Below are positions 7,812 to 15,678 of a stretch of 31,653 bases of DNA, one piece after another. This stretch comes from JADFAK01 sp047615865 (GTDB lineage: Bacteria; Bacteroidota; Bacteroidia; Flavobacteriales_D; Sanyastnellaceae). The stretch's first letter is position 1, and every line of letters begins with the position of its first letter. The notes beneath the pieces were generated by a model. That model was given only the letters and a program-made list of their open reading frames with translations, was not told the DNA's origin and searched no databases. The position numbers were made by a program, and so were the translations under genes. Location of the stretch: contig JBLHIB010000028.1 of the NCBI GenBank assembly GCA_047615865.1, positions 1 through 31,653 on the forward strand, read 5' to 3'.

Positions 7812-9302
7812 CTATTCTTCAACAGTTCCTTCTTGCATATTGTCATCCGGTTTCTCGTTTCCCAAAGCTTCCCCTTTGAGGTACTTCGGAAGCTGCATTC
7901 CGGCCATTTTGAACATATCTTCCAATGGTGGAACACTCTGGTACATTCCACTCAAGAAGTTAGCAGTTGATGTCTTACCATCGCCGCTACCTCCATTGTT
8001 TCCATCCCAGACAGTAACCTTATCAATCTTGATGTTTTGGATTGCCTCTGACTGCAAACGCACCAATTCTGGCAACTTGTCGGCGATCATGATCATCACA
8101 GCATCATTTGAATTCTCTCCGGCCGCAGCAACCAACTGGCGGAAACCGTCAGCTTGTTTACTGAGTATCTCATATGTTCCTCGAGCTTCTGCTTCTAACT
8201 TCGCATAGATTGCATCCGCTTCACCTTTGGCGATTCGTCTGATATTCTGAGCCTCGGCTTCTGCGTCAATTTCAACTCTCAACTTCGCTATTTCAGCAGG
8301 AACGACTATGTCGGCATGCTTGGACGCTCGGTCTCTTTCTGCACGTTGATCCTCGGCCATTTTCTGCGCTTGGTAAGCTTCTTCCAAAGCCTTCGCCTCT
8401 TTAACTTTCTCGGCAGCCATAGCTTTTCGAGTAGCCTCGGCTTCTTGAGTTCTACGTTCGGCATCTGACTTGGCAATGTCAATTTTGGATGTATTCTCAC
8501 CTTCTACTGCTCGCGCATTGGCATCTGCAGTTTCGATTCTTTCTGCTCGCATGGCATCTGCCTCACCAATATTCGCGGTAGCATTTGCACTAGCTACTTC
8601 CACACGTTGCTGCTGTTGCGCAATGGCCTCTCCAATAGAACCATCACGATTCTTCTCAGCTACTACTCTCTTAGCATCGTTGATTGCTTTCGCTGCAGCC
8701 TCTTTTCCGAGAGCTTCGATGTAGCCCGACTCATCGGTAATATCTGTAACGTTTACGTTGATCAACTTCAAACCAATTTTCTTGAGCTCGGCCTCTACAT
8801 TAGAGGCTACATTGGCCAAAAACTTATCTCTGTTGTTGTTGATTTCCTCTATATCCATGGTAGCAACCACAAGACGGAGCTGACCAAAAATGATATCCTT
8901 CGCTAGGTCATGAATCTCTTGACGACCCTGACCAAGTAATCTTTCTGCGGCATTGGTCATAATCCCCGGCTCAGTCGAAATACCTACTGTAAAACGAGAA
9001 GGGACATTTACACGAATATTCTGTCGTGAAAGTGCATTTGCCAAGTCAACTTCAATTGAAATTGGTGTCAGGTCCAGAAAAGCATAATCTTGAATAACTG
9101 GCCAAACAAAGGCCGCACCGCCATGAATACACTTTGAAGAGCGAGCTGTAGTAGACCCTTCAACTCCAGTTCTTCCTACTCTTCCGTAGATCACTAAAAT
9201 TCGGTCTGAAGGACAACGTTTGTAGCGCCTTAAAGCGCCTACAATGATTATGAAGAAAAGTACAAAGACTCCTAAGATTGCAGCTAAGAATAATCCTTCC
9301 AT
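7812..9302 (-). CDS. Flotillin-family (SPFH domain) membrane scaffold protein
   Basis: A 496-residue protein with an N-terminal membrane anchor (about 3-25, AAILGVFVLFFIIIVGALRR). An SPFH/band-7 domain follows (about 30-200, including PISIEVDLANALSRQNIRV and GIMTNAAERLLG). Then comes a long Ala/Glu/Lys-rich coiled coil (about 200-390; repeated EA-A-A patterns such as EAQNIRRIAKGEADAIYAKL), typical of flotillins. The C-terminus holds VTVWDGNNGGSGDGK, like other flotillins. Flotillins oligomerise at membranes and organise microdomains. It lies 29 bp downstream of an NfeD/YuaF-like gene in the same order as yuaF-floT of Bacillus, so both likely form one operon and one complex. Full length for the family. 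Confidence 0.93.
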   Translation of the reverse strand: MEGLFLAAILGVFVLFFIIIVGALRRYKRCPSDRILVIYGRVGRTGVEGSTTARSSKCIHGGAAFVWPVIQDYAFLDLTPISIEVDLANALSRQNIRVNVPSRFTVGISTEPGIMTNAAERLLGQGRQEIHDLAKDIIFGQLRLVVATMDIEEINNNRDKFLANVASNVEAELKKIGLKLINVNVTDITDESGYIEALGKEAAAKAINDAKRVVAEKNRDGSIGEAIAQQQQRVEVASANATANIGEADAMRAERIETADANARAVEGENTSKIDIAKSDAERRTQEAEATRKAMAAEKVKEAKALEEAYQAQKMAEDQRAERDRASKHADIVVPAEIAKLRVEIDAEAEAQNIRRIAKGEADAIYAKLEAEARGTYEILSKQADGFRQLVAAAGENSNDAVMIMIADKLPELVRLQSEAIQNIKIDKVTVWDGNNGGSGDGKTSTANFLSGMYQSVPPLEDMFKMAGMQLPKYLKGEALGNEKPDDNMQEGTVEE

Positions 9303-9331
9303 AGTATTTATTTAGTTTAAATGAGTGAATG

Positions 9332-9925
9332 TTATCTACCCGCTTTGGTAACTAACAGAATGTGTTCATCAATAATAGCGACAACCGTTATTATTGAATT
9401 GGTCGGCAAATCATTTTCATCATCGGTCATTGCAGATAATTCGCGCAAACCGCCTTGGATGGTGATTTGGACTTTACCCATCCCCCCTCTTTTGGCTGGT
9501 ACAATGAGATATATTTCACCATGCTTACCAATCGCATTTTTCATATTTAGGGTGCCATTTTCAGCAAGTCTCATTAGCAAGAAGAAAACGGCCGCCATCA
9601 TAGTCATCATTACCAATCCGCAAAAACTAGAAACCGCGAGGGTTGCAAATGTCGAGTATCCTCCTTCGATCATACCTAATCCAACCCAACCGAATATGGT
9701 AAAAAACCCTACTAAATTTTTAAGTGAGAAGAATTGAAAGCCAATCCCTGGATCGCCTTCTACCTCTAAATCAGCGTCGGCCACATCAGCATCAATCTCA
9801 CCTCCAAAGAATGTCAGAATCATCAGAATCACCAAAATCCCTGAGGCAGGAATAGCGACAGCCCAATAAACGGATTCCAAAGTTGTGAGTTCACCCCACC
9901 AAGAAGATATATCAAGGATAGTCAT
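9332..9925 (-). CDS. NfeD/YuaF-like membrane protein, partner of flotillin
   Basis: A 197-residue protein. Membrane segments are visible at about 20-40 (VYWAVAIPASGILVILMILTF), 70-90 (LVGFFTIFGWVGLGMI) and 93-118 (FATLAVSSFCGLVMMTMMAAVFF). The C-terminal part (about 130-197) fits the soluble OB-fold of NfeD proteins: AIGKHGEIYLIVPAKRGGMGKVQITIQG, then IITVVAIIDEHILLVTK. NfeD proteins with an OB fold are typically encoded next to flotillins and are thought to support their assembly or stability. It precedes the flotillin gene by 29 bp and shares its terminator. The 5' leader is long (up to about 215 nt from the cyclophilin terminator) and contains a folded element at 9954-10008. Confidence 0.87.
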   Translation of the reverse strand: MTILDISSWWGELTTLESVYWAVAIPASGILVILMILTFFGGEIDADVADADLEVEGDPGIGFQFFSLKNLVGFFTIFGWVGLGMIEGGYSTFATLAVSSFCGLVMMTMMAAVFFLLMRLAENGTLNMKNAIGKHGEIYLIVPAKRGGMGKVQITIQGGLRELSAMTDDENDLPTNSIITVVAIIDEHILLVTKAGR

Positions 9926-9953
9926 GGTTGTGCTTTTTAGGTATTGTTCTTCT

Positions 9954-10008
9954 CCGATACAGCTGCCAAGCAGCTGTTCAACTCAGGACATTGCATGCCT
10001 AGTATCGG
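9954..10008 (-). promoter_or_regulatory. Structured element in the leader of nfeD-flotillin
   Basis: The outer arms CCGATAC (9954-9960) and GTATCGG (10002-10008) are perfectly complementary. They enclose an inner hairpin with arms AGCTG/CAGCT (9961-9965 and 9971-9975). A promoter further upstream would put this in the 5' untranslated leader. It does not fit a tRNA or a riboswitch I recognise. Confidence 0.35.
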
Positions 10009-10140
10009 TGCTCGTGAAATTAGGCTTTAATTGGCTTTCAGCAAATGAAAAGCTAAAAATTGACTTGAAAATGTACGTGAAATCATACAGCTACAGAAAA
10101 GACGCCTGAATCAAGGGAATGTTACAAAAAATCAAAAAAA

Positions 10141-10173
10141 AGAGGTTGAACATTTAAGCAATATTCAACCTCT
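10141..10173 (-). terminator. Intrinsic terminator after the cyclophilin gene
   Basis: A 10-bp perfect stem, AGAGGTTGAA (10141-10150) with its complement at 10164-10173, and a 13-base loop. On the minus strand it is followed by TTTTTTTGATTTTTTG. It begins about 22 bases after the stop codon. Confidence 0.9.
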
Positions 10174-10195
10174 AAACTCTTTTGTATGGATTGGT

Positions 10196-10639
10196 TTAGC
10201 CATTTTGGCCGCCATCTGCTACAATGCTTTCAATTCGATCACCTTCTTGGATAGCATCAATTACTTCCAATCCGTCAATTACTTTTGCAAAGCACGTATG
10301 ATTTCCATCTAAGTGAGACGTGTTGTTGCGGCTGTGGCAAATAAAGAATTGAGATCCTCCTGTGTTGCGCCCAGCATGTGCCATCGACAAAACTCCACGG
10401 TCGTGGTATTGGTTTTCTCCGCTCAATTCACAGTCAATTGTGTATCCTGGTCCACCACCGCCAGTTCCATCTGGGCATCCGCCTTGAACTACGAAATCAG
10501 GAATTACACGGTGAAAATTAAGTCCATCGTAATATCCTTCTTTTGCCAACTTTACAAAGTTAGACACCGTTTTTGGCGCGTCAGCTTCATAGAACTCTAT
10601 GGTCATTACACCCTTCTTAGTATTGATTTTCGCTTGCAT
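10196..10639 (-). CDS. Cyclophilin-type peptidyl-prolyl cis-trans isomerase
   Basis: A 147-residue protein covering one cyclophilin domain with no signal peptide, so it is probably cytoplasmic. Conserved blocks: APKTVSNFVKLAKEGYYDG, FHRVIPDFVVQGG (with the catalytic-type Arg), GGPGYTIDCE, RGVLSMAHAGRNTGGSQFFI and HLDGNHTCFAKVIDG. It catalyses rotation of peptide bonds before proline and helps protein folding. Its length equals that of the small bacterial PpiB-type enzymes. Monocistronic: a promoter box lies at 10671-10678 and a strong terminator follows the stop. It is transcribed divergently from the alpha/beta hydrolase gene at 10884. Confidence 0.96.
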   Translation of the reverse strand: MQAKINTKKGVMTIEFYEADAPKTVSNFVKLAKEGYYDGLNFHRVIPDFVVQGGCPDGTGGGGPGYTIDCELSGENQYHDRGVLSMAHAGRNTGGSQFFICHSRNNTSHLDGNHTCFAKVIDGLEVIDAIQEGDRIESIVADGGQNG

Positions 10640-10670
10640 AATCTCGTTTTTGTACCAAATCTTTCGAGGT

Positions 10671-10678
10671 CAAAAGTA
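10671..10678 (-). promoter_or_regulatory. Promoter -7 box of the cyclophilin gene
   Basis: TACTTTTG read on the minus strand matches TAnnTTTG exactly, 31 bases before the ATG. No clear -33 TTTG was seen. Confidence 0.45.
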
Positions 10679-10883
10679 TAAAACAATCCGAACAGTTTGT
10701 GGACATCGGCGTATTTGCACAAGGTTTTTTAGCACAAGGCAAATGTCCATTCGCGAGTAACTACAGCTATTGCACGAAATTTTCACCTTTTATTATTTCG
10801 CAGCTACAAAAGAAATCACGGCTCTTACAAAGTCAACGAAAATTATACGGCCATTCAGCTTTGATTTTTCCTATTTTCACGCC

Positions 10884-11795
10884 ATGCCGTATATGTTATC
10901 AATAGATCGAAGCCCTTTGTGGCTAAATTCCTGGAAAATACCTAAAGATGAAGAAGAGTTCTGCATCCTTCTAGTTCACGGAATGGCCGAACACTCAGGG
11001 AGATACGAGAATTTCGCCAAGTTCTGCAACTTGCACAAAGGAAGTGTACACGCCGTGGATTTACGTGGTTTTGGAAAAAGTATTGATGATGAGAATGGAT
11101 ATGGTTTCATCATTGACGGACAAGGTTGGAAGACTTATTTGCACGATATTGATTGCGCGCTCACAGAAGCAAGGGCAGATTCAATCGCCCCGACTTTCAT
11201 GATGGGACACAGCATGGGGGCCTTGCTCGTCCTTTCCTACATGCAGGAATGTGCACCTGTTGTTGACGGTTGGATCATTTCTGGTTTGCCCGAGGTTGCT
11301 GGAATCAAAGACATCGCGGGCAATGTGCTTGGGCGTTTGCAGGGGACTTTATGGCGCATGCGGGCTAAGGGATATATACACGCAGCGCTTAGTTTTGTCT
11401 TGTGGAACAAGAAGTTCAAACCCAACCGCACGAAGTTTGACTGGCTTAGTAGAGATGAAAATGAAGTAGACAAATACATTGCAGACCCCCTCTGTGGCAG
11501 GGTCGTTACAGCTCGCCTCTTCAGTGAGATTCAGCATGCCGCGACATTTGCGTGGTCAAAACGCCTGCTTGAAAAAATGCCTAGTGAAGTACCGATGTAT
11601 ATGTTTGCTGGTGCAGACGACCCCGTAATTGGCGGAAAAGCTGGTTTTGAAAAACAAGTCAAAATCTTGGGTAAGTATCTAGACAACATGACAACACATG
11701 TATACGATGGAGCCCGACATGAATGTCTCAATGAAACCAACGTCGATGAGGTAATGGACGATTTTATTAACTGGATGCTACGACAACTTGACTAA
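10884..11795 (+). CDS. Alpha/beta hydrolase, monoacylglycerol lipase-like
   Basis: A 303-residue serine hydrolase of the Hydrolase_4 / lysophospholipase group. Motifs: LLVHGMAEHSGRY (oxyanion region, His32-Gly33), AVDLRGFGKS, the nucleophile elbow GHSMG (Ser110), the acid AGADDPV (Asp246) and GARHECLNE (His279). No signal peptide, so probably cytoplasmic; likely substrates are monoacylglycerols or similar esters. I chose the ATG at 10884. The frame is open back to a TTG at 10770, but those 38 residues show no conserved character and overlap the divergent promoter region. The last codons overlap the start of the next gene by 8 bp, so the two are probably translated in a coupled way. Confidence 0.9.
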   Translation: MPYMLSIDRSPLWLNSWKIPKDEEEFCILLVHGMAEHSGRYENFAKFCNLHKGSVHAVDLRGFGKSIDDENGYGFIIDGQGWKTYLHDIDCALTEARADSIAPTFMMGHSMGALLVLSYMQECAPVVDGWIISGLPEVAGIKDIAGNVLGRLQGTLWRMRAKGYIHAALSFVLWNKKFKPNRTKFDWLSRDENEVDKYIADPLCGRVVTARLFSEIQHAATFAWSKRLLEKMPSEVPMYMFAGADDPVIGGKAGFEKQVKILGKYLDNMTTHVYDGARHECLNETNVDEVMDDFINWMLRQLD

Positions 11796-12837
11796 AAAAA
11801 TATTCATATCAATTATAGCAGTTGGATTACTATTCGGCTTATACGTACTTGGCGTCATCTTGTGGGGCACTTTTTCAGATTGGTCTCCACCAAAGCAAGC
11901 GGCAGTGTATACATCTCCGTTGAATGCTAGCGAGCAAGATAGCGTTCTTGAATTTATATCTTGGAATGTTGGCTTTGGCGGACTAGGCAAAGAGACTTCC
12001 TTCTTTTATGATGGCGGTAAGACCGTAATTCAGGAGCTAGACCTAGTTGAGAAAAATATTGAAGGTGCTGCCGACCTCATATCAGAATACAAACACGTTG
12101 AGTTCTTTCTCTTGCAGGAAGTAGACTCTAGCGCTAGAAGAAGTCATGAAATCAATGAAGTGCAACAGTTTAAGTCGGCACTCCCCAATCACTCATCGGC
12201 TTTCGCCATGAATTACAACGTAGATTTCGTGCCACTACCCATCTTCAATCCGATGGGCAATGTACGTTCTGGACTTGCGTCGTTCAGTTCTTTGCCGACG
12301 GAGAATGTTGAGCGATACAGTTTCGCTACACAATTTGAATGGCCAAGGCGCTTGTTTTTCTTGGACAGGTGTTTTCTTGCCCAACATACTAAATGGAAAG
12401 ACCATGAGTTGGTTGTGATAAATACGCATTGCAGCGCCTACGACACGTCTGGAACAATGGTAGCCGCAGAAATTGACTATATCATCGAATATGCGACCAA
12501 AGCTTTCAATGAAGGCAAACACGTGATTATAGGAGGTGATTGGAATCAATGTCCTCCTGGATATTCTCCTATTAATCCTGAAGGTGGTTACAATGAATAC
12601 GTGCTCACCGAAGAACAATTACCTGACGGTTGGAGATGGATTGCTGATACGAACACGGCAACAAATCGCAAACTAGACAAAGCTTACGACCCGGCTACTA
12701 GTTATACTTCAGTAATCGATCATTACTTAGTTTCACCTGGAATCAATATCGAAGACATTCATGTTATTCAAACGAATTTTGAGTTTTCAGATCATCAACC
12801 TGTCTATCTAAAAATAAGCCTTTCAGATCTCCCCTAG
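11788..12837 (+). CDS. Endonuclease/exonuclease/phosphatase family protein, membrane-anchored (TTG start)
   Basis: A 349-residue protein. The first 27 residues form a basic start and one hydrophobic segment (IFISIIAVGLLFGLYVLGVILW), likely a membrane anchor or uncleaved signal. The rest fits the EEP superfamily: FISWNVGFGG (Asn/metal region), FFLLQEVD (metal-binding Glu), VVINTHCSAYD, IIGGDWNQCP (Asp and Asn) and the final SDHQPVYLKI (Asp-His). All key residues are present. The substrate could be nucleic acid, a phospholipid or an inositol phosphate; the sequence does not decide. The only sensible start is TTG at 11788, which overlaps the hydrolase stop codon by 8 bp. Later codons lack an ATG that would preserve the membrane segment. 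Confidence 0.85.
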   Translation: MTKKIFISIIAVGLLFGLYVLGVILWGTFSDWSPPKQAAVYTSPLNASEQDSVLEFISWNVGFGGLGKETSFFYDGGKTVIQELDLVEKNIEGAADLISEYKHVEFFLLQEVDSSARRSHEINEVQQFKSALPNHSSAFAMNYNVDFVPLPIFNPMGNVRSGLASFSSLPTENVERYSFATQFEWPRRLFFLDRCFLAQHTKWKDHELVVINTHCSAYDTSGTMVAAEIDYIIEYATKAFNEGKHVIIGGDWNQCPPGYSPINPEGGYNEYVLTEEQLPDGWRWIADTNTATNRKLDKAYDPATSYTSVIDHYLVSPGINIEDIHVIQTNFEFSDHQPVYLKISLSDLP

Positions 12838-12877
12838 CCTGCGATTCACATTTCGGTCATAGCGTGATTCAAAACTT

Positions 12878-12885
12878 TATCTTTG
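12878..12885 (+). promoter_or_regulatory. Promoter -7 box of aroC, four bases before the start codon
   Basis: TATCTTTG matches TAnnTTTG exactly. Only four bases (CTTC) separate it from the ATG, so transcription would begin at or next to the start codon and give a leaderless message. Confidence 0.5.
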
Positions 12886-12889
12886 CTTC

Positions 12890-13969
12890 ATGGCATCAAA
12901 TACAATTGGAAAGTACTTCTCTTTGACAACTTTTGGCGAAAGTCATGGCCCCGCAATGGGTGGAATCATTGATGGTTGTCCGGCTGGAGTAACCTTGGAC
13001 CTCGATGCCATTCAAAACGAACTGAACAGACGACGACCTGGCCAAAGCAAGCTGACCAGTCCACGAAAAGAAGCAGACCATGTCGAGTTTCTAAGCGGAA
13101 TATTCGAAGGGAAATCGACAGGAAGCCCTATAGGTTTTATAGTCCGAAATGCTGATCAACGCTCAGGTGACTACGAAGAAATTAAGAAGACTTACCGCCC
13201 TTCTCATGCCGATTACACGTATGATAGCAAGTATGGTTTCCGGGATTACCGAGGCGGTGGACGCGCTTCGGCGCGTGAAACACTCAACTGGGTTATCGGC
13301 GGATCTGTAGCCCGACAAGTTTTGGCTTATCCCAAGGTCGAGACAATGGCATGGACCCAGCGGATTGGTAACATTGCACTCACCCCTTCCAAGCAAAAAT
13401 GGACCAAGGACGACATTGAGTCAAGCCTTGTTCGTTGTCCGCACCAAAATTCTTCACGACAAATGGAAGAAGCCATAAGCGCGGCGCAAGGAGAAGGAAA
13501 TACTCTCGGCGGGGCCATTGACGTGCTGGTGAGCCAAGTACCTGCGGGCTGGGGTGATCCAGTTTTCAGAAAACTACATGCTCAGTTGGGACATGCTTTA
13601 CTTTCGATCAATGCCGTGAAATCAGTAGAGTTTGGCAGCGGAATTGAAGGAACCAAAAGCGATGGCAAAAGTCAAAACGATGCATTCAAAAGCGATGATG
13701 GTGAAATTGCAACTCAAAGCAACAACAGTGGTGGAATACAGGGTGGAATAAGCAATGGCCAATCCATTGCGATTCGCGTACATTTCAAACCAGTTGCCAC
13801 TATTCTTGTCGAACAGGAATCTGTCAATCAACAAGGCGAAGAAATAAAACTGAAAGTCCGCGGACGACATGATGCTTGCGTTATACCGAGAGCCATTCCT
13901 ATCGTTGAGGCTATGGTCAATTTGGTATTGGTTGATGCCATGCTCGCTAGCAGGTTATCCACCATTTAG
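12890..13969 (+). CDS. aroC: Chorismate synthase
   Basis: A 359-residue enzyme, full length for the family. It converts 5-enolpyruvylshikimate 3-phosphate to chorismate with reduced FMN, the last shared step to the aromatic amino acids. Signatures: TTFGESHGPAMGGIIDGCPAG (His19), RRRPGQ, HADYTYDSKYGFRDYRGGG, ASARETLNWVIGG, PAGWGDPVFRKLHAQLGHAL, NNSGGIQGGISNG, RGRHDACVIPRAIPIVEAM. The core motifs are intact; RHDACVIPR has Ala where Pro is more usual. No other shikimate gene is nearby, so it stands alone. The start is ATG 12890. A promoter box ends four bases before it, and no Shine-Dalgarno site is present. Confidence 0.97.
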   Translation: MASNTIGKYFSLTTFGESHGPAMGGIIDGCPAGVTLDLDAIQNELNRRRPGQSKLTSPRKEADHVEFLSGIFEGKSTGSPIGFIVRNADQRSGDYEEIKKTYRPSHADYTYDSKYGFRDYRGGGRASARETLNWVIGGSVARQVLAYPKVETMAWTQRIGNIALTPSKQKWTKDDIESSLVRCPHQNSSRQMEEAISAAQGEGNTLGGAIDVLVSQVPAGWGDPVFRKLHAQLGHALLSINAVKSVEFGSGIEGTKSDGKSQNDAFKSDDGEIATQSNNSGGIQGGISNGQSIAIRVHFKPVATILVEQESVNQQGEEIKLKVRGRHDACVIPRAIPIVEAMVNLVLVDAMLASRLSTI

Positions 13970-14080
13970 TAACTCGCCATTTGCGCTAAGCGCTTCATTT
14001 TAATCTTATTCTCGCCTATTTTACTTTCTATTGCTCATTAGCAGCCCGATCTTTCTATTTTAGCGATCAAAGTTGAAAGG

Positions 14081-15517
14081 ATGAAGATGAAAAAGAAGTT
14101 AGCGCTGCATTGGCAAGTGATCATAGGTTTGGTTCTGGGTGCAGTATATGCATGGTGTTCCATCGAGTTCGGTTTCAACGAATTCACGAAGTTTTATATC
14201 AAGCCATTTGGAGACATTTTCATCAATGTTCTGAAACTAGTAGCGGTCCCACTTGTTCTTTTCTCGATTATAGTAGGTGTTGCCTCTTTGAAAGACATCA
14301 AGAAATTAGGTAAAATGGGACTCAAGACCGTGGTGACTTATGTCCTCACGACGATGATTGCAGTTGTTGTAGGCCTCACATTAGTGAATGTAATAAAGCC
14401 CGGCGAACAACAAAGTGATGAAGTCCGATTAAGAAATAGAATTTCATATGAGTTATGGCGTGATGCCGCAGGAGTGGACAAAGTAGATGACTTGTGCATG
14501 ATTTGTGACCCTGCTAATGCCGCTATTGTTGCTGAATTGAGCGCAGGAGAGGCAAGTGCTGAGCACGACTGGGTTACTGACAAACTAAACAAGGCAAAGC
14601 GTGAGAAGGAACTTCAAAGCGAAATGGGTCCTTTAAAAGCATTGGTCGAAATCGTTCCAACCAACATTTTCAAAGCACTTTCTGATTCAACTATGTTGCA
14701 GGTGATCTTCTTCGCCATTTTCTTCGGAATAGTCCTAGTTTCTTTACCCAAGGAAAAGCGCGATCCCGTATTTAAAGTAGTAGATGGATTGAATGAAGTC
14801 TTTGTGCGCATGATCTTTGTGGTCATGAAAGCCATGCCTGTTTTTGTATTTGCGCTTATGGCAGGTCAAATTGTCAACGCCGCCGGTTCCGACCCCGCTA
14901 GATTCTTTGAGTTGCTGGATTTCTTATGGATTTATTCATTGGTAGTCATCATAGGTTTACTTTTCATGATCTTCATCTTCTACCCTACGGTTGTTACGAT
15001 CTTAGTTAAGAAAATCAAGTTTAAGTATTTCGTAAAAGGTATGCGCGATGCGCAAATCACGGCCTTTTCGACCTCGTCATCGGTAGCCACACTGCCGGTA
15101 ACAATGGATTGCGTTAAAAACAAGATTGGTGTATCAGAAAGCACAACAAGTTTTGTTCTTCCTATAGGCGCCACGGTGAATATGGATGGAACGAGTCTAT
15201 ACCAAGCGATTGCGGTGGTAGCAATGGCTCAGTTTCACATGGTTGACTTAACGATTGCCCAACAATTGGTGATTATCCTTACTGCTACTCTTGCCAGTAT
15301 TGGTGCAGCAGCAGTTCCTAGTGCTGGATTGGTGCTGATGATCATTGTACTTGAGAGTGTCGGTTTGAATCCGGCGTGGATTGCTTTAATCTTTCCTGTA
15401 GATCGAATTTTGGATATGTGTCGAACTGTCGTCAATGTCACTGGAGATGGCGCTGTATCGACAATTATAGCCGCTTCTGAAAACGAATTGACCCTTGTTG
15501 ACCAGGAAGCAACTTAG
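14081..15517 (+). CDS. Dicarboxylate/amino acid:cation symporter (DAACS family)
   Basis: A 478-residue inner-membrane transporter related to GltP/DctA; it takes up dicarboxylates or acidic amino acids with Na+ or H+. Hairpin and core motifs are present: TSSSVATLPVTMDCV (HP1), PIGATVNMDGTSLYQA, ASIGAAAVPSAGLVLMIIVLES (HP2) and PVDRILDMCRTVVNVTGDGAVSTII. Between an early and a central membrane segment (about 110-195) lies a long hydrophilic stretch with LCMICDP (CxxC) and a Lys/Glu-rich helix, longer than in the classical enterobacterial proteins. Start: ATG 14081 abuts AAAGG, so ATG 14087 with 6-base spacing is a good alternative. Substrate not determinable here. Confidence 0.93.
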   Translation: MKMKKKLALHWQVIIGLVLGAVYAWCSIEFGFNEFTKFYIKPFGDIFINVLKLVAVPLVLFSIIVGVASLKDIKKLGKMGLKTVVTYVLTTMIAVVVGLTLVNVIKPGEQQSDEVRLRNRISYELWRDAAGVDKVDDLCMICDPANAAIVAELSAGEASAEHDWVTDKLNKAKREKELQSEMGPLKALVEIVPTNIFKALSDSTMLQVIFFAIFFGIVLVSLPKEKRDPVFKVVDGLNEVFVRMIFVVMKAMPVFVFALMAGQIVNAAGSDPARFFELLDFLWIYSLVVIIGLLFMIFIFYPTVVTILVKKIKFKYFVKGMRDAQITAFSTSSSVATLPVTMDCVKNKIGVSESTTSFVLPIGATVNMDGTSLYQAIAVVAMAQFHMVDLTIAQQLVIILTATLASIGAAAVPSAGLVLMIIVLESVGLNPAWIALIFPVDRILDMCRTVVNVTGDGAVSTIIAASENELTLVDQEAT

Positions 15518-15628
15518 CACGTAATCTAGGCATCAAAAATGTTCTAATTTAATGTGACTATTTGCGGGAAACAGACGCCCAATGAATGTCAATAGATTGT
15601 AGATAATTTTATTCTCTATTCTTCGTTA

Positions 15629-15654
15629 AGACAGTAATATTCTGTCTAATTTCG
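15629..15654 (+). promoter_or_regulatory. Inverted repeat overlapping a possible promoter of the AsmA-family gene
   Basis: AGACAG and CTGTCT (15629-15634 and 15642-15647) are a perfect 6-bp inverted repeat with a 7-base spacer. It runs into TAATTTCG (15647-15654), a one-mismatch -7 box 24 bases before the ATG. The layout suits an operator. No regulator is encoded beside it. Confidence 0.35.
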
Positions 15655-15678
15655 GTCACCGGATTTCATTGAAACCTC

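Noticed and set aside
8607..8906. Long plus-strand frames opposite the flotillin gene
   Set aside because: They are shadows of the Ala/Glu-rich coiled coil in the real minus-strand gene.
9951..10010. tRNA-like appearance of the folded leader element
   Set aside because: A TTCAACTC-like loop sits in the wrong place, there is no acceptor stem of proper length or T-arm stem, and no anticodon arm.
13983..13993. GCGCTAAGCGC hairpin after aroC
   Set aside because: Only a 4-bp stem and no clean T run; not enough for a terminator.
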